Part shown: positions 7,731 to 18,278 of the stretch, one piece after another | Layout of the letters: the number at the start of each line of letters is the position of its first letter | How positions within the stretch are numbered: position 1 is the stretch's first letter | Assembly (NCBI GenBank): GCA_947632395.1 | Contig: CANRPA010000008.1 | Span: 1-32,410, forward strand | Direction of reading: 5' to 3' | Length of the DNA stretch: 32,410 bases | From: an uncultured Bacilli bacterium | GTDB lineage: Bacteria > Bacillota_I > Bacilli_A > RF39 > UBA660 | Notes under the pieces: generated by a model | The model's database searches: none | What the model was told of the DNA's origin: nothing | What the model saw: the letters and a program-made list of their open reading frames with translations, nothing else | Program-made: the position numbers and the translations under genes

Positions 7731-7804
7731 AGTTGGAAGGAAAGTACCAAAGACAGTAGGGGAGAAATCTTAATTACCTACCGAGGAACTTAAATATAGG
7801 TTCA
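7731..7804 (+). promoter_or_regulatory. L10 leader (rplJL autoregulatory RNA)
   Basis: The segment AAAGACAGTAGGGG ... TACCTACCGAGGAACT has the core of the ribosomal L10 leader, in which CAGTAGG pairs with CCTACCG and a kink-turn-like GAGGAAC follows. The L10(L12)4 complex binds such leaders and represses its own operon. It lies just downstream of the promoter and directly upstream of an attenuator hairpin, as in other Firmicutes. Confidence 0.85.
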
Positions 7805-7834
7805 ATGTCTCTATGGTATTATAGGGACATTTTT
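7805..7834 (+). terminator. Attenuator terminator in the rplJ leader
   Basis: ATGTCTCTAT (7805-7814) pairs with ATAGGGACAT (7821-7830), 10 bp with one G-U, loop GGTATT, followed by TTTT. Placed between the L10 leader and the rplJ start, it is likely the termination decision point. Confidence 0.85.
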
Positions 7835-7863
7835 GATAAGGTACAAAGATTAGGAGGTGTTTT

Positions 7864-8355
7864 ATGGCAAATCCAAAAATATTAGAGGGTAAACAACAAG
7901 TTATCGATGAAATAACTAAAAATGTAAAAGAATCTAGTTCATTTATATTTCTTGAAAATAACGGATTAACTGTTCAAGAAACAATGGAATTAAGAAGAAA
8001 ATTAAAAGAATCTGATTCAGAACTTAAAATTTATAAGAATACTTTAGTAGCACGTGCTCTTAAAGAATTAAATATAGATGTTGAATCAGAACTAAATGGT
8101 CCAAAAGTTGTTGCTTTTGGTAAAGATATCATTGAACCAATTAAGGTTGTTAATGAATTTGCAAAAACTCATGATAAGCTAGTAATGAAAATTGGTATCG
8201 TAGATGGTAAAGTTACAGAACTTGATGAACTTAAGAAACTTGCAACTATTCCATCAAGAGAAGGTTTACTTACAATGTTTGCAAGTGGATTACTTGCTAT
8301 TCCAAAAGACTTTGCAATATGCTTAGATTTACATAGTAAAAATTTAGAAAATTAA
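7864..8355 (+). CDS. rplJ: 50S ribosomal protein L10
   Basis: 163 aa. ATG 7864 follows a strong AGGAGGTG SD. It begins with ILEGKQQVIDEITKNVKES and includes TVQETMELRRKLKE and YKNTLVARAL, typical of the L10 rRNA-binding domain; the C-terminal helix that binds L7/L12 dimers is shorter and less regular. L10 anchors L7/L12 to the ribosome and represses its own leader. It is followed after 22 nt by rplL in the same transcript. Confidence 0.94.
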   Translation: MANPKILEGKQQVIDEITKNVKESSSFIFLENNGLTVQETMELRRKLKESDSELKIYKNTLVARALKELNIDVESELNGPKVVAFGKDIIEPIKVVNEFAKTHDKLVMKIGIVDGKVTELDELKKLATIPSREGLLTMFASGLLAIPKDFAICLDLHSKNLEN

Positions 8356-8377
8356 AAATATAAAGGAGGATATGTTT

Positions 8378-8749
8378 ATGGCAAAAATAAGCGCAAAAGA
8401 AATTATTGATTCACTAAAAGAAATGACTCTTTTAGAAATTAAAGAAGTAGTAGATTTAATGAAAGAAGAATTTGGTGTTGATCCATCTGCAGTAGCAGTT
8501 GCTGCTGCACCAGCAGTATCAGCTGCTGCTAATGAAGGACCAAGTGCTGTTGATGTAGTACTTGCTAGTGCTGGAGCTAACAAAATAGCTGTTATCAAAA
8601 TAATTAAAGAAATAACTGGATTAGGTTTAGGAGAAGCTAAAGCTATCGCTGATAACGGTGGAGTTATTAAAGAAAAAGTTGCTATGGCTGAAGCTGATGA
8701 AATGAAAGCTAAATTCGAAGAAGCTGGCGCTACAATTGAACTTAAATAA
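8378..8749 (+). CDS. rplL: 50S ribosomal protein L7/L12
   Basis: 123 aa. ATG 8378 (MAKISAKE) lies 8 nt after GGAGG (8365-8369). The ATG at 8372 used by the track is only 2 nt from the SD and is rejected. The N-terminal dimerisation helix is followed by an Ala-rich hinge (AVAVAAAPAVSAAA) and the C-terminal factor-binding domain with NKIAVIKIIKEITGLGLGEAK. L7/L12 recruits translational GTPases. The minus-strand ORF at 8344-8598 is a shadow. Confidence 0.95.
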   Translation: MAKISAKEIIDSLKEMTLLEIKEVVDLMKEEFGVDPSAVAVAAAPAVSAAANEGPSAVDVVLASAGANKIAVIKIIKEITGLGLGEAKAIADNGGVIKEKVAMAEADEMKAKFEEAGATIELK

Positions 8750-8766
8750 TAATGAATAATGGTTTT

Positions 8767-8798
8767 AAGCCTGTACTAAAATATAGTATGGGCTTTCG
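8767..8798 (+). terminator. Hairpin terminator after rplL
   Basis: AAGCCTGTACTA (8767-8778) pairs with TAGTATGGGCTT (8784-8795), 12 bp including two G-U, 5-nt loop. The U tract is weak (TTTCGCTGTTT), so readthrough into the next genes is possible. Confidence 0.65.
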
Positions 8799-8834
8799 CT
8801 GTTTCTAAATAGTTAGTAATATAAATTTATAGAT

Positions 8835-8840
8835 TATAAT
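8835..8840 (+). promoter_or_regulatory. Possible -10 element for the small membrane-protein genes
   Basis: TATAAT at 8835-8840, 23 nt before the first paralogue's start. No good -35 is visible at 16-18 nt upstream, so the promoter is tentative. Confidence 0.4.
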
Positions 8841-8862
8841 AAAAGGAATAGAGGTTTTGGTT

Positions 8863-9405
8863 ATGGAAAATAAAACAATATCACAGAAAAAAATATCACA
8901 AGCAATTGAAAGTTCTTTGATTTCTATTGGTGGATTAGCGATACTCCTTTCACCAACAATAGGTTTGATTTCTAATATGATGGAAAATAATGATACACAA
9001 GAAGGTGCAATAAATGTTGACCATATAATAATAGGAAATATAGAATATAAAAAATTAAAAGATTGCTATTTTGTACAAATTGAAAATAGTAATTTAAATT
9101 TAGATGAATTTTATATTTGTGCTAAAAATATGTCAAAAAATGAAGAAAATTCTTTTAAATACACAAATATAATTAATAATGAAACAGTTTTTGAATATTC
9201 ACCTTTAAATAATTTACCAGAGGAAAATGGTAAAAAATTGATAAGTGAAATTCCATTATCTGATTATCTATATGGTTTTAATTTGAAATCAGAGTATACA
9301 ATAGGAGATGTAGAAGATATATTAGAACAAATTAAAGAAAAGAAACAAGAACAAAGCAAAAAATTTATTAAAATAAAATTAAATACAATTGATACAATTA
9401 GTTAA
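8863..9405 (+). CDS. Unknown single-span membrane protein, first of a tandem paralogous pair
   Basis: 180 aa. ATG 8863 is 8 nt after GAGG; the track's TTG 8857 is too close to it. I do not recognise the family. A short charged N-terminus precedes a hydrophobic segment (about residues 17-38, SSLISIGGLAILLSPTIGLI) followed by an acidic linker and a soluble domain. The domain has YKKLKDCYFVQIENS, DEFYICAKN, and later DYLYGFN and YTIGDVEDILEQI. The same pattern recurs in the next gene, so the two arose by duplication. The soluble domain is probably extracytoplasmic (inference from the single N-terminal span). It sits within the otherwise conserved rplL-rpoB interval, where most Firmicutes carry only an rsmC-like gene. 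No catalytic motif is evident. Confidence 0.7.
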   Translation: MENKTISQKKISQAIESSLISIGGLAILLSPTIGLISNMMENNDTQEGAINVDHIIIGNIEYKKLKDCYFVQIENSNLNLDEFYICAKNMSKNEENSFKYTNIINNETVFEYSPLNNLPEENGKKLISEIPLSDYLYGFNLKSEYTIGDVEDILEQIKEKKQEQSKKFIKIKLNTIDTIS

Positions 9406-9421
9406 CGACTGGGGGATTATT

Positions 9422-9973
9422 GTGGAATTTGAAAATAAAATTAAGAATGAAAAGAAAAACAAAAATTCAAAAGAATTTATTGAAACTATTGCACTTGCAT
9501 CAGTATTAGCAACATCTGTTTCATGTGCTTACGGTGCGTTAACAGCATTAGTTTATGACTCATATAAATTAAATTTTACGTATAGTAAAAATGAAAACGG
9601 GGAATATGTTGCTATTGGTACCATAAATTATAAAGAATTAAGTAAATGTTATTTTGTACAAATTAAAAATGATACAACTAATACTGATGAATTTTATGTT
9701 TGTAAAAAAGAGAATTCTAAGTATATAAACATATTGAATAATAAAAATGTCTTTGAATTTAAAAATAATAGCAATAGAAAAATAATTAATGAAAATTTAG
9801 TGGATGATTATTTATATGGATATGATGAAATAAAATCAAAATATACATCAGGAGATATAGAAAATTTGATTGAAAAAATAAAATATGATATAAAACAAGA
9901 AGATAAAGAATTTGTTAAAGTAAAATTTAGTACTAATAATATAACGAAAGTAAATTTAAAAGAATCTAAATAG
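9422..9973 (+). CDS. Unknown single-span membrane protein, second of a tandem paralogous pair
   Basis: 183 aa. The GTG at 9422 is chosen because a purine-rich GGGGGAT SD (9411-9417) precedes it; the track start at 9389 overlaps the upstream gene. The lysine-rich N-terminus precedes a hydrophobic segment (about residues 21-44, containing LASVLATSVSCAYGALTALV). The soluble domain aligns with the upstream gene: INYKELSKCYFVQIKND, DEFYVCKKE, VFEF, DDYLYGYDEIKSKYTSGD and IENLIEKIK. Two cysteines (SKCYF, FYVCK) match those of the partner and may form a disulfide or ligand site. Function unknown. It ends 15 nt before the rsmC-like gene and may be cotranscribed with it. Confidence 0.7.
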   Translation: MEFENKIKNEKKNKNSKEFIETIALASVLATSVSCAYGALTALVYDSYKLNFTYSKNENGEYVAIGTINYKELSKCYFVQIKNDTTNTDEFYVCKKENSKYINILNNKNVFEFKNNSNRKIINENLVDDYLYGYDEIKSKYTSGDIENLIEKIKYDIKQEDKEFVKVKFSTNNITKVNLKESK

Positions 9974-9988
9974 TAAAGAAGTGATATA

Positions 9989-10576
9989 ATGTCTTATTAT
10001 TTTGATAAAGAAACTAATATAGAAAGTAAGGAGATTACTACTCATTCAGAGATTAAAGGTAGCCTTTATACTTTTAAAACAGATAATAATGTATTTTCTA
10101 AAAAAGGTTTAGATTTTGGTACTAGAACTTTATTAGAAAATATAGATATTAAAAATATTAATGGTGATATTCTAGATTTTGGATGTGGTTATGGACCTAT
10201 TGGGATATATATAGCAAGTAATACATCCTCAAATGTAGATATGGTTGATATAAATGTTAGAGCGCTCAATCTTGCTAGAGAAAATGCTAAAATAAATGGG
10301 ACAAGTGTTAATATATTTGAAAGTGATATATATAGTAATATTACTAAAAAATATGATTATATAGTAACTAATCCACCTATTAGAGTAGGTAAAGAAATAT
10401 TATATAAAATATTAATAGGTGCTAGGGAACACTTAAAAAAAGAAGGACATTTAATATTTGTAATAAATAAAGATCAGGGTGCTAAAAGTACTATGAAAAA
10501 TATGGAAGAATATTATAACGTAAAATTAATTAAAAAAAATAAAGGATTTTACGTAATTGATTGTCAAAAATGTTGA
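9989..10576 (+). CDS. Class I SAM-dependent methyltransferase, RsmC/YbxB-like
   Basis: 195 aa. ATG 9989 follows the SD-like AAAGAAGTGAT. SAM-binding motif I is DFGCGYGPIG (63-72), the acidic motif II is MVDINVRALNLA, and the catalytic motif IV is TNPPIR with N128-P129-P130, typical of N2-guanine rRNA methyltransferases of the RsmC group. A compact single domain of this size between rplL and rpoB matches YbxB of Bacillus subtilis in position and pattern. The likely substrate is a guanine in 16S rRNA, inferred from family only. The TGA stop at 10574-10576 overlaps the -35 of the rpoB promoter and is evidence for the standard genetic code. Confidence 0.88.
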   Translation: MSYYFDKETNIESKEITTHSEIKGSLYTFKTDNNVFSKKGLDFGTRTLLENIDIKNINGDILDFGCGYGPIGIYIASNTSSNVDMVDINVRALNLARENAKINGTSVNIFESDIYSNITKKYDYIVTNPPIRVGKEILYKILIGAREHLKKEGHLIFVINKDQGAKSTMKNMEEYYNVKLIKKNKGFYVIDCQKC

Positions 10577-10601
10577 CATATTGATTGAAATAGAGTAAAA
10601 T
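10573..10601 (+). promoter_or_regulatory. Sigma-A promoter of rpoB-rpoC
   Basis: Perfect TTGACA (10573-10578), a 17-nt spacer and TAAAAT (10596-10601). The -35 overlaps the stop codon of the rsmC-like gene. Transcription would begin near 10608, which is where the track's false upstream TTG start lies; the leader to the rpoB SD is about 60 nt. Confidence 0.82.
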
Positions 10602-10673
10602 TATAAATTGGCGGCATATATTATTCTGCTAAATATGTGCTTACTAAAAAAATATAGTTTATGGGGTGAAAAA

Positions 10674-13600
10674 GTGGCTTATACAGTTAAAAAATTCGGT
10701 GATTACCGTGAAAGAAGAAGTTATGCAAAAACTAAAAATGCAATAGAACTCAATAATTTATTAGAGATTCAAAAAAAGTCATATGATTGGTTTATGACTG
10801 AAGGAATAAAAGAAGTATTCGATGATATTTTTCCAGTTGAAAGTTTTACTGGAAATTTAACACTTGAATTCGGAGAATATTCTTTTGAGGAGCCAAGATA
10901 TTCAATTAAAGGTTGCAAAGATAGATATGCAACTTATGCAGCACCTTTAAAAGTACAAGCAAGACTTTTTAATCAGGAAACTGGCGAAGTTAAAGAGCAA
11001 GAGATTTATTTAGGTGATATGCCTATTATGACTGATAGTGGTACATTTATAATTAATGGTGCAGAACGTGTTATAGTATCACAGTTAGTTCGTTCACCAA
11101 GTGTTTATTTTTCAAGAGAAATAGACAAAAAAAATGGCAAACATATAATTACTTCACAAGTAATTCCAACTCGTGGAACATGGCTTGAATATGAAACAGA
11201 TGCAAGAGATGTTATTTACTGTCGTATCGATAGGACACGTAAAGTACCAGTAACAACACTACTTCGTGCATTAGGACTTTCAAGTGATGCTGATATAGTT
11301 GATTTATTTGGTGAAGATGACTATATTATGCGTACTATTGAAAAAGATTCAAATAAAAATACAGATGAATCATTAATAGATATACATTCTAAATTGAGAC
11401 CAGGTGAACCTAGCACATTAGATAGTGCTAAAAATCAATTAATATCTAGATTTTTTGATTCATTTAGATATGATTTAGCTAAAGTAGGACGTTATAAATT
11501 TAACAAAAAATTAAATATCATAGATAGATTATATAATACTATACTTGCTGAAGATATTAAAGTTAATGGAGAATTAAAATATGAAAAAGGAACTTTAGTA
11601 ACTAAAGAAGTATTAGAAGGTTTAAAACCTATAATGGCAGAAGGTTATGGTGTTAAAGAAGTATTAATTAATAATGAATTAGATACTTATAATAAAGTAC
11701 AGATAGTTCATGTTTATTCTAAGAATAACCCAGAAAAAATTGTTAAAGTTATAGGTAATGATCAAAGTATTACTGAAAAGAGACTTACAATTTCTGATAT
11801 ATATGCATCAATTTCTTATTATTTAAATTTACATGAAGGTATTGGTTCTTATGATGAAATTGATCATTTATCAAATCGTCGTGTAAGACAAGTAGGAGAA
11901 CTATTACAAAATCAATTTAGAGTAGGTGTTTCTCGTATTGAAAGAGTTATAAGAGATCGTATGAGTACTCAAGAACTTGAGGAAGTAACACCAAAAACTT
12001 TAATCAATATTAGACCACTTACAGCAGCTATTAAGGAGTTCTTTGGTTCAAGTCAATTATCTCAATTCATGGATCAAACAAATCCAGTTGCAGAACTTGC
12101 AAATAAACGTCGTTTATCAAGTCTTGGACCTGGTGGACTTTCAAGAGATAGAGCAGGAATGGAAGTACGTGACGTAAATCCATCACACTATGGTAGACTT
12201 TGTCCAATTGAATCTCCAGAAGGACCAAATATAGGACTTATAACTGCTTTAGCTAGTTATGCAAGAGTTGATGATTATGGATTTATTATGACTCCATATA
12301 GAAGAGTAGAAAATGGTCATTTAACAGATGATATAAGATATATGACAGCTGATGAAGAGTTAGATTATCATATATCACAAGCAACAGATAAAATAGATGA
12401 AAATAATAATTTTATAGAAAAAATAGTACCTGTACGTTTCCGTGGTGAAAACATTATGGTAAATAGTAGTGATGTTGATTATATTGACGTATCAAGTCAA
12501 CAAGTATTTTCAATTACTACAGCAGGAATTCCATTCCTTGAACATGATGATGGTAAACGTGCCCTAATGGGTTCTAACATGCAACGTCAAGCAATTCCAC
12601 TTCTAAAACCAGAAGCACCTATCGTAGGTACTGGTATAGAAGCAATAAGTGCTAGAGATAGTGGCGCTGTTGTAATATCAAAAGCTGATGGTGTCGTTGA
12701 TTATGTCGATGCAAGAAAAATTCATGTTAAAACTAAAGGTGGTATGGATACATATTACTTAAATGACTTTGAGAGAAGTAACGCAGGTACTTGTTATCAT
12801 CAAAGACCTATTGTTAGAGTAGGAGATGTAGTTAAAAAAGGTCAAGTTATAGCAGATGGTCCAGCAACAGATATGGGAGAAATGGCTCTTGGTAGAAATG
12901 TAACAGTAGCATTTATGAACTTTAATGGATATAACTATGAAGATGCTGTTATCCTAAATGAAAGACTTGTTCGTGATGATGTTTATACATCAATACATAT
13001 TCAAGATTATCAAATTGAGTGTAGAGATACTAAACTAGGACCAGAGGAATTTACAAGAGATATTCCAAATGTAAGTGAAGAAGCTCGTAAGAATTTGGAT
13101 GAAAATGGTTTAATACGTATAGGAACAGAAGTTCATGATGATGATATATTAGTAGGTAAAGTAACTCCAAAAGGAATGGCAGAACTTACTAGTGAAGAAA
13201 AACTATTACATGCTATATTTGGTGAAAAGACTCGTGAAGTAAGAGATACTTCTTTACGAGTACCTCATGGTGGTGAGGGTATAGTTCACGATATAAAGAT
13301 ATTTACAAAAGAAGATACAGATGAACTACCAAGTGGAGTTTCAAAAATAATTCGTGTATATATTGCACAAAAACGTAAAATAACAGTAGGAGATAAAATG
13401 GCTGGACGTCATGGTAATAAAGGTGTTATTTCACTTGTACTTCCATCAGAAGATATGCCTTATTTAGCAGATGGTACACCAATAGATATTATGCTTAACC
13501 CACTAGGAGTTCCTAGCCGTATGAATATAGGACAGATACTTGAAATGCATTTAGGTGCAGCTGCTAAAAAACTTAATATTCATGTAGCAACTCCAGTATT

Positions 13601-14339
13601 TAGTGGAGCAAACAGACAAGAAATAATAGATGCTTTAAAAGAAGCTGGAATAGATGAAGATGGAAAGACAGTATTATATGATGGACGTACTGGAGAACCA
13701 TTTGATAATCGTATTAGTGTTGGTGTTATGTATATGATTAAATTACACCACATGGTAGATGATAAATTACATGCGCGTTCAACAGGACCATATAGTATGG
13801 TAACTCAACAACCATTAGGTGGTAAAGCACAATTTGGTGGTCAAAGATTTGGAGAAATGGAAGTTTGGGCACTTTATGCTTATGGTGCAGCACATGTTCT
13901 TCAAGAAATGATGACAATCAAGTCTGATGACGTAGTTGGTCGTGTTAAAGTCTATGAATCATTAGTTAAAGGAACCCCAATACCACAACCAGGTATTCCA
14001 GAAAGTTTTAGAGTTTTAATAAAAGAATTCCAAGCTCTTGGACTTGATATAACTGTATTAAATGAGCAAGGAAATTTTGTAGAACTTAAAGATTTAGAAG
14101 AAGCAGAAAAATTAGAAAATCCATTAGAAAAGAAAGCAGAAAAAGTAGAAGCTAAACTAATTGGAGATGAATCATCAGATGAAGTATTTGAAGATTATGA
14201 AGATACTATGGATGATGAAGATGAAAATGAAAATTATGAAGATTATGAAGATACTATGGATAACGAAGATGAATTTGAGGAAAATGACTTAGATATTATC
14301 GATGACATAGATGAAAATGTAGGGGAGGATGAGGATTAA
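10674..14339 (+). CDS. rpoB: DNA-directed RNA polymerase beta subunit
   Basis: 1221 aa from the GTG at 10674 ([17 protein letters not shown]), preceded by SD GGGGTGAA. The track start at 10608 adds 22 codons encoded by the 5' leader. The catalytic-core motif [12 protein letters not shown] is intact, as is the Rif-pocket region [11 protein letters not shown] ... [17 protein letters not shown]. Within that pocket the residue aligning with E. coli His526 is Asn (codon 12102-12104, residue 477), as in naturally rifampicin-insensitive Mollicutes. The C-terminus carries a very acidic tail of about 60 residues with a 16-residue tandem duplication ([12 protein letters not shown] / [12 protein letters not shown]). 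Its stop overlaps the rpoC start (TAATG), so translation is likely coupled. Confidence 0.97.
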   Translation: MAYTVKKFGDYRERRSYAKTKNAIELNNLLEIQKKSYDWFMTEGIKEVFDDIFPVESFTGNLTLEFGEYSFEEPRYSIKGCKDRYATYAAPLKVQARLFNQETGEVKEQEIYLGDMPIMTDSGTFIINGAERVIVSQLVRSPSVYFSREIDKKNGKHIITSQVIPTRGTWLEYETDARDVIYCRIDRTRKVPVTTLLRALGLSSDADIVDLFGEDDYIMRTIEKDSNKNTDESLIDIHSKLRPGEPSTLDSAKNQLISRFFDSFRYDLAKVGRYKFNKKLNIIDRLYNTILAEDIKVNGELKYEKGTLVTKEVLEGLKPIMAEGYGVKEVLINNELDTYNKVQIVHVYSKNNPEKIVKVIGNDQSITEKRLTISDIYASISYYLNLHEGIGSYDEIDHLSNRRVRQVGELLQNQFRVGVSRIERVIRDRMSTQELEEVTPKTLINIRPLTAAIKEFFGSSQLSQFMDQTNPVAELANKRRLSSLGPGGLSRDRAGMEVRDVNPSHYGRLCPIESPEGPNIGLITALASYARVDDYGFIMTPYRRVENGHLTDDIRYMTADEELDYHISQATDKIDENNNFIEKIVPVRFRGENIMVNSSDVDYIDVSSQQVFSITTAGIPFLEHDDGKRALMGSNMQRQAIPLLKPEAPIVGTGIEAISARDSGAVVISKADGVVDYVDARKIHVKTKGGMDTYYLNDFERSNAGTCYHQRPIVRVGDVVKKGQVIADGPATDMGEMALGRNVTVAFMNFNGYNYEDAVILNERLVRDDVYTSIHIQDYQIECRDTKLGPEEFTRDIPNVSEEARKNLDENGLIRIGTEVHDDDILVGKVTPKGMAELTSEEKLLHAIFGEKTREVRDTSLRVPHGGEGIVHDIKIFTKEDTDELPSGVSKIIRVYIAQKRKITVGDKMAGRHGNKGVISLVLPSEDMPYLADGTPIDIMLNPLGVPSRMNIGQILEMHLGAAAKKLNIHVATPVFSGANRQEIIDALKEAGIDEDGKTVLYDGRTGEPFDNRISVGVMYMIKLHHMVDDKLHARSTGPYSMVTQQPLGGKAQFGGQRFGEMEVWALYAYGAAHVLQEMMTIKSDDVVGRVKVYESLVKGTPIPQPGIPESFRVLIKEFQALGLDITVLNEQGNFVELKDLEEAEKLENPLEKKAEKVEAKLIGDESSDEVFEDYEDTMDDEDENENYEDYEDTMDNEDEFEENDLDIIDDIDENVGEDED

Positions 14340-17300
14340 TGGATGTTAATAATTTTGAAGGATTAAAAATTAGTATTGCCTCACCTGAAAAAATTCGTTC
14401 ATGGTCTTATGGTGAAGTAAAAAAAGCAGAAACAATAAACTATCGTACTTTAAAACCAGAAAGAGATGGATTATATTGTGAGAAAATATTTGGACCTACT
14501 AAAGATTATGAGTGTTCTTGTGGTAAATATAAAAGATTAAGATATAAAAATATCATATGTGATAGATGTGGAGTTGAAGTAACAAGTTCTAAAGTACGTC
14601 GTGAACGTATGGGACACATAGAACTTGCAACTCCTGTATCTCATATTTGGTTCTTTAAAGGTGTACCATCAAGAATGGGTCTTGTACTTGATATGAGTCC
14701 AAGAGATCTTGAAGAAGTATTATACTTTGTAAGTTATGTAGTATTGGATCCAGGAAGTGCTCCACTTGAGAAAAAACAAACAATAAGTGATAAAGAATAT
14801 CGTGCTTACTATGAAAAATATGGAAATAGTTTTAGAGTAGGTATGGGTGCTGAAGCAATAAAAGAGTTACTTGAAGAAGTAGACTTAGAAAAAGAAGTAA
14901 ATGAACTTAAAGCAGAAATAGAAGAAATTAAAGATTCACAAAGCCAAAAAAGAATTCGTTTAATAAAAAGATTAGAAGTATTAGATGCATTTTTAGAATC
15001 AGGAAATCGTCCTGAGTGGATGATCCTTACAGCACTCCCAGTAATCCCACCAGAACTTAGACCAATGTTACAATTAGATGGTGGTAGATTTGCTACATCA
15101 GACCTTAATGATTTATATAGACGTGTTATTAATCGTAATAATCGTTTAAAGAAATTAATGGAACTTGGTGCACCTTCAATAATAATTCAAAATGAAAAAC
15201 GTATGCTTCAAGAAGCAGTAGATGCTTTATTTGATAATGGTAGACGTGGAAGAAATATAACAGGTGCTGGAAATAGACCTTTAAAATCTTTAGCAAGTAT
15301 GTTAAAAGGTAAGCAAGGACGTTTCCGTCAAAACTTACTAGGTAAACGTGTTGACTATTCTGGTCGTTCAGTTATCGTAGTAGGACCTAATCTTAAAATG
15401 TATGAGTGTGGTATACCAAAAGAAATGGCATTAGAGTTATTTAAACCACATGTAATTAATGGTTTAGTTCAAAAAGAAATAGCAAGCAATATTAAAGTTG
15501 CTAAAAGAATGATTGAAAATCAAGATCCAAGAGTATGGGACATAGTAGAAGAAAAAATAAAAGAACACCCTGTAATGTTAAACCGTGCCCCAACACTTCA
15601 TAGACTTGGTATTCAGGCATTTGAACCAAAATTGATTGAAGGTCGTTCAATACGTTTGCACCCACTTGTTTGTGCAGCGTTCAATGCAGACTTCGATGGA
15701 GACCAAATGGCCGTTCATGTACCTATTACAGAAGAAGCTCAAGCAGAAGCAAGAATACTTATGTTAGGTGCAAACAATATCTTAAAACCATCTGATGGTA
15801 AACCAATCGTTACGCCAGGACAAGATATGGTTTTAGGAAACTATTATATAACAATAGAAAAAGAAGGATTACCTGGGGAAGGTAGAGTATATAAAGATCC
15901 AAATGAAGTTTTAATGAGTTATGAAAGACGTGAAATAACACTTCATACAAGAATTGCTTTGCCAGTAAAATCATTTAAACATAAAATATTCCCAGATAAA
16001 TATATGGATAAATATTTAATGACTACACCTGGTAAAATATTATTTAATGAAATATTCCCTGATACTTTCCAATTTATAGCAGAAGGAACATCAGAAAATA
16101 TTGAAAAGGTAACTCCTAGTAAGTATTTTATAAATATGGGAGAAAATATACCTGAAAAAATAAAAGCGATGCCACTTACAGAAGCATTTAATAAAAGTGT
16201 ACTTTCTAAATTAATTGCTCAAATTTATAAACGTTATCAAACAACTGAAACATCAGTAATGCTTGATAAATTAAAAGATTTAGGATTTAAATATTCAACT
16301 GTTGCTGGAATAAGTATAGCTATCAGTGATATAAAGGAATCTAAGAAAAAACCAGAAATAATTGCAAATAGTCAAGCAAAAGTAGATCAAGTTAATAAAC
16401 AATTTAAACGTGGTTTAATAACAGAAGAAGAAAGATATGGAAAAGTTGTTCAAATTTGGACAGATACTAAAAAACAAATTACTGCAGAACTTGAGGCAAT
16501 GGTAAAAGAGGATAAAGATAATCCAATATGTATCATGATGACAAGTAAAGCACGTGGAGATATGGGTTCATATACACAATTAGTTGGTATGAGAGGATTA
16601 TTCTCTAAGCCAAATGGTCAGTCAGAAGAAATCCCAGTTATTTCTTCATTCAGTGAAGGTATAACAGTTGCAGAATTCTTCTTATCAACACACGGAACTC
16701 GTAAGGGTGCAGTTGATACAGCACTTAAAACTGCAGATGCTGGATACTTAACTCGTCGTTTAGTTGATGTTTCACAAGATATAATTGTAAAAGAAGAAGA
16801 TTGTGGTACTGAAAATGGTACAGTAGTTGAAGCATTTATAAATGATGCAGATGGAACAGTAATTGAATCATTATATGATCGTATATTAGGTAGATTTACA
16901 AATAAGAAAATACTACATCCAGAAACAAAAGAAGTTATTTGTGAAAGAAATACTTATATAACAGAACAACTTGCTGATAAAATAATAGCTGCTGGAATTA
17001 CAAAAGTACCAATTAGAACAGTACTTACTTGTAAAACACAACATGGTGTTTGTCAAAAATGTTATGGACGTAACCTTGCAACTGGTCAAATAGTTGAAGA
17101 GGGAGAGGCTGTAGGTATTATGGCTGCTCAATCAATTGGAGAACCAGGTACACAATTAACCATGAGAACTTTCAATACTGGTGGAGTTGCAGGAGATGAT
17201 ATAACACAAGGTTTACCTCGTGTACAAGAATTATTCGAAGCTCGTAATCCAAAAGGAAAAGCAACTATAGCAGAAATTAATGGTGTAGTTACTAAGATTG

Positions 17301-17974
17301 AAGAAGAAAATGGTAAATATATTATACATATTAAAAATGATGTTGAAACTCGTAAACATGTTACAAATTACAGTGTAAAACTTTCAGTAGTTGAAGGACA
17401 AGAAGTTAAAGCAGGTCAAAAACTTACTTATGGTGCTATAAGTCCAAAAGAATTATTAGTTGTAACTGATCCAATTTCAACACAAGAATACATATTGTCA
17501 GAAACACAAAAGGTTTATCGTTCACAAGGTGTTGATATTTCAGATAAACACGTTGAAGTTATTGCAAAACGTATGATTTCTAAAATAAAAATAATTAATT
17601 CTGGAGATTCATTATTCTTACCTGGAACAATGATTAATATTAATGAATTTACAGATGTAAATAAAGAATTAATCCTTGAAGGTAAAAGACCAGCTACAGG
17701 TAGACCAGTCTTACTTGGTATTACTAAGGCGTCACTTGAAACTGATTCATTCTTATCTGCTGCTTCATTCCAAGAGACAACTCGTATCTTAACAGATGCA
17801 GCAATTCATGGAAAAGTAGATAAGTTAGAAGGTTTAAAAGAAAATGTTATACTTGGTAAATTAATACCAGCTGGAACAGGTGCTAAAAAGTATAGAAAAG
17901 CAGATTATGAATTAGAACTTGAAGCACTTAAAGAAGAACCTTTAGAAGCGCTTGAACAAGAATTATTAGATTAA
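14339..17974 (+). CDS. rpoC: DNA-directed RNA polymerase beta' subunit
   Basis: 1211 aa. The start overlaps the rpoB stop by one base, with GGGGAGGATGAGG as SD in the rpoB tail. The N-terminal zinc site has C59, C61, C74 and C77. The active site [14 protein letters not shown] places the Mg-binding aspartates at D451, D453 and D455. The second zinc site has C822, C898, C905 and C908, and the trigger-loop region has [18 protein letters not shown] upstream. The subunit completes the catalytic centre with beta. Length and domain order are those of Firmicutes, without the large insertions of proteobacteria. A strong terminator follows; the usual rpsL-rpsG-fusA genes are not next. The minus-strand ORF at 16913-17131 is a shadow. 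Confidence 0.97.
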   Translation: MDVNNFEGLKISIASPEKIRSWSYGEVKKAETINYRTLKPERDGLYCEKIFGPTKDYECSCGKYKRLRYKNIICDRCGVEVTSSKVRRERMGHIELATPVSHIWFFKGVPSRMGLVLDMSPRDLEEVLYFVSYVVLDPGSAPLEKKQTISDKEYRAYYEKYGNSFRVGMGAEAIKELLEEVDLEKEVNELKAEIEEIKDSQSQKRIRLIKRLEVLDAFLESGNRPEWMILTALPVIPPELRPMLQLDGGRFATSDLNDLYRRVINRNNRLKKLMELGAPSIIIQNEKRMLQEAVDALFDNGRRGRNITGAGNRPLKSLASMLKGKQGRFRQNLLGKRVDYSGRSVIVVGPNLKMYECGIPKEMALELFKPHVINGLVQKEIASNIKVAKRMIENQDPRVWDIVEEKIKEHPVMLNRAPTLHRLGIQAFEPKLIEGRSIRLHPLVCAAFNADFDGDQMAVHVPITEEAQAEARILMLGANNILKPSDGKPIVTPGQDMVLGNYYITIEKEGLPGEGRVYKDPNEVLMSYERREITLHTRIALPVKSFKHKIFPDKYMDKYLMTTPGKILFNEIFPDTFQFIAEGTSENIEKVTPSKYFINMGENIPEKIKAMPLTEAFNKSVLSKLIAQIYKRYQTTETSVMLDKLKDLGFKYSTVAGISIAISDIKESKKKPEIIANSQAKVDQVNKQFKRGLITEEERYGKVVQIWTDTKKQITAELEAMVKEDKDNPICIMMTSKARGDMGSYTQLVGMRGLFSKPNGQSEEIPVISSFSEGITVAEFFLSTHGTRKGAVDTALKTADAGYLTRRLVDVSQDIIVKEEDCGTENGTVVEAFINDADGTVIESLYDRILGRFTNKKILHPETKEVICERNTYITEQLADKIIAAGITKVPIRTVLTCKTQHGVCQKCYGRNLATGQIVEEGEAVGIMAAQSIGEPGTQLTMRTFNTGGVAGDDITQGLPRVQELFEARNPKGKATIAEINGVVTKIEEENGKYIIHIKNDVETRKHVTNYSVKLSVVEGQEVKAGQKLTYGAISPKELLVVTDPISTQEYILSETQKVYRSQGVDISDKHVEVIAKRMISKIKIINSGDSLFLPGTMININEFTDVNKELILEGKRPATGRPVLLGITKASLETDSFLSAASFQETTRILTDAAIHGKVDKLEGLKENVILGKLIPAGTGAKKYRKADYELELEALKEEPLEALEQELLD

Positions 17975-17976
17975 TC

Positions 17977-18010
17977 AAAAGGCAATCATAAGGTTGCCTT
18001 TTTGCTTTTT
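17977..18010 (+). terminator. Intrinsic terminator of rpoBC
   Basis: Perfect 9-bp stem AAAAGGCAA (17977-17985) / TTGCCTTTT (17994-18002), 8-nt loop, then TTGCTTTTT. It begins 2 nt after the rpoC stop. Confidence 0.9.
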
Positions 18011-18037
18011 CTAAAGCGAAATTTTTCTTAATTATAA

Positions 18038-18066
18038 TTGACCTAAAACACAATTCATGCTATAAT
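18038..18066 (+). promoter_or_regulatory. Sigma-A promoter of the pheST T-box transcript
   Basis: TTGACC (18038-18043), a 17-nt spacer and a perfect TATAAT (18061-18066). Confidence 0.82.
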
Positions 18067-18075
18067 GAATTTACA

Positions 18076-18278
18076 AAGCGATGATGAAAGAGTAGTAGTA
18101 AGTCTAATTATTTAAAGAGATGAAGTGGTTGGTGAAAACTTCAATAAATTCTTACAAATTCACTTTCTAGTGTTACTAATAATAAACGTAGGTGGCGTTA
18201 TACACAAAAAAGATAATAACTATTATGAAATAGGGTGGTACAGCGGACATTTCGCCCCTATAAATAATAGTTTTTTTA
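18076..18278 (+). promoter_or_regulatory. T-box riboswitch, phenylalanine specifier
   Basis: T-box leader controlling pheST. Stem I has the AGTA-type motif GAGTAGTA (18090-18097 region) and a distal hairpin GAAGT-GGTTGGTGAAA-ACTTC (18122-18142). GAAAG (18086-18090) pairs with CTTTC (18163-18167), which places the codon UUC (18159-18161), followed by the expected purine A, in the specifier loop. The antiterminator contains the conserved T-box AGGGTGGTAC..CG (18232-18245), whose UGGU complements the ACCA end of tRNA-Phe. CTATTAT (18220-18226) and ATAATAG (18264-18270), followed by seven Ts, form the terminator arms. Uncharged tRNA-Phe should allow readthrough. The track's pheS start at 18125 lies inside this RNA. 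Confidence 0.93.

Noticed and set aside
8863-9973. The tandem paralogues as a phage or toxin-antitoxin insertion
   Set aside because: No integrase, attachment repeats, nuclease or DNA-binding motif is visible, and base composition matches the surroundings.
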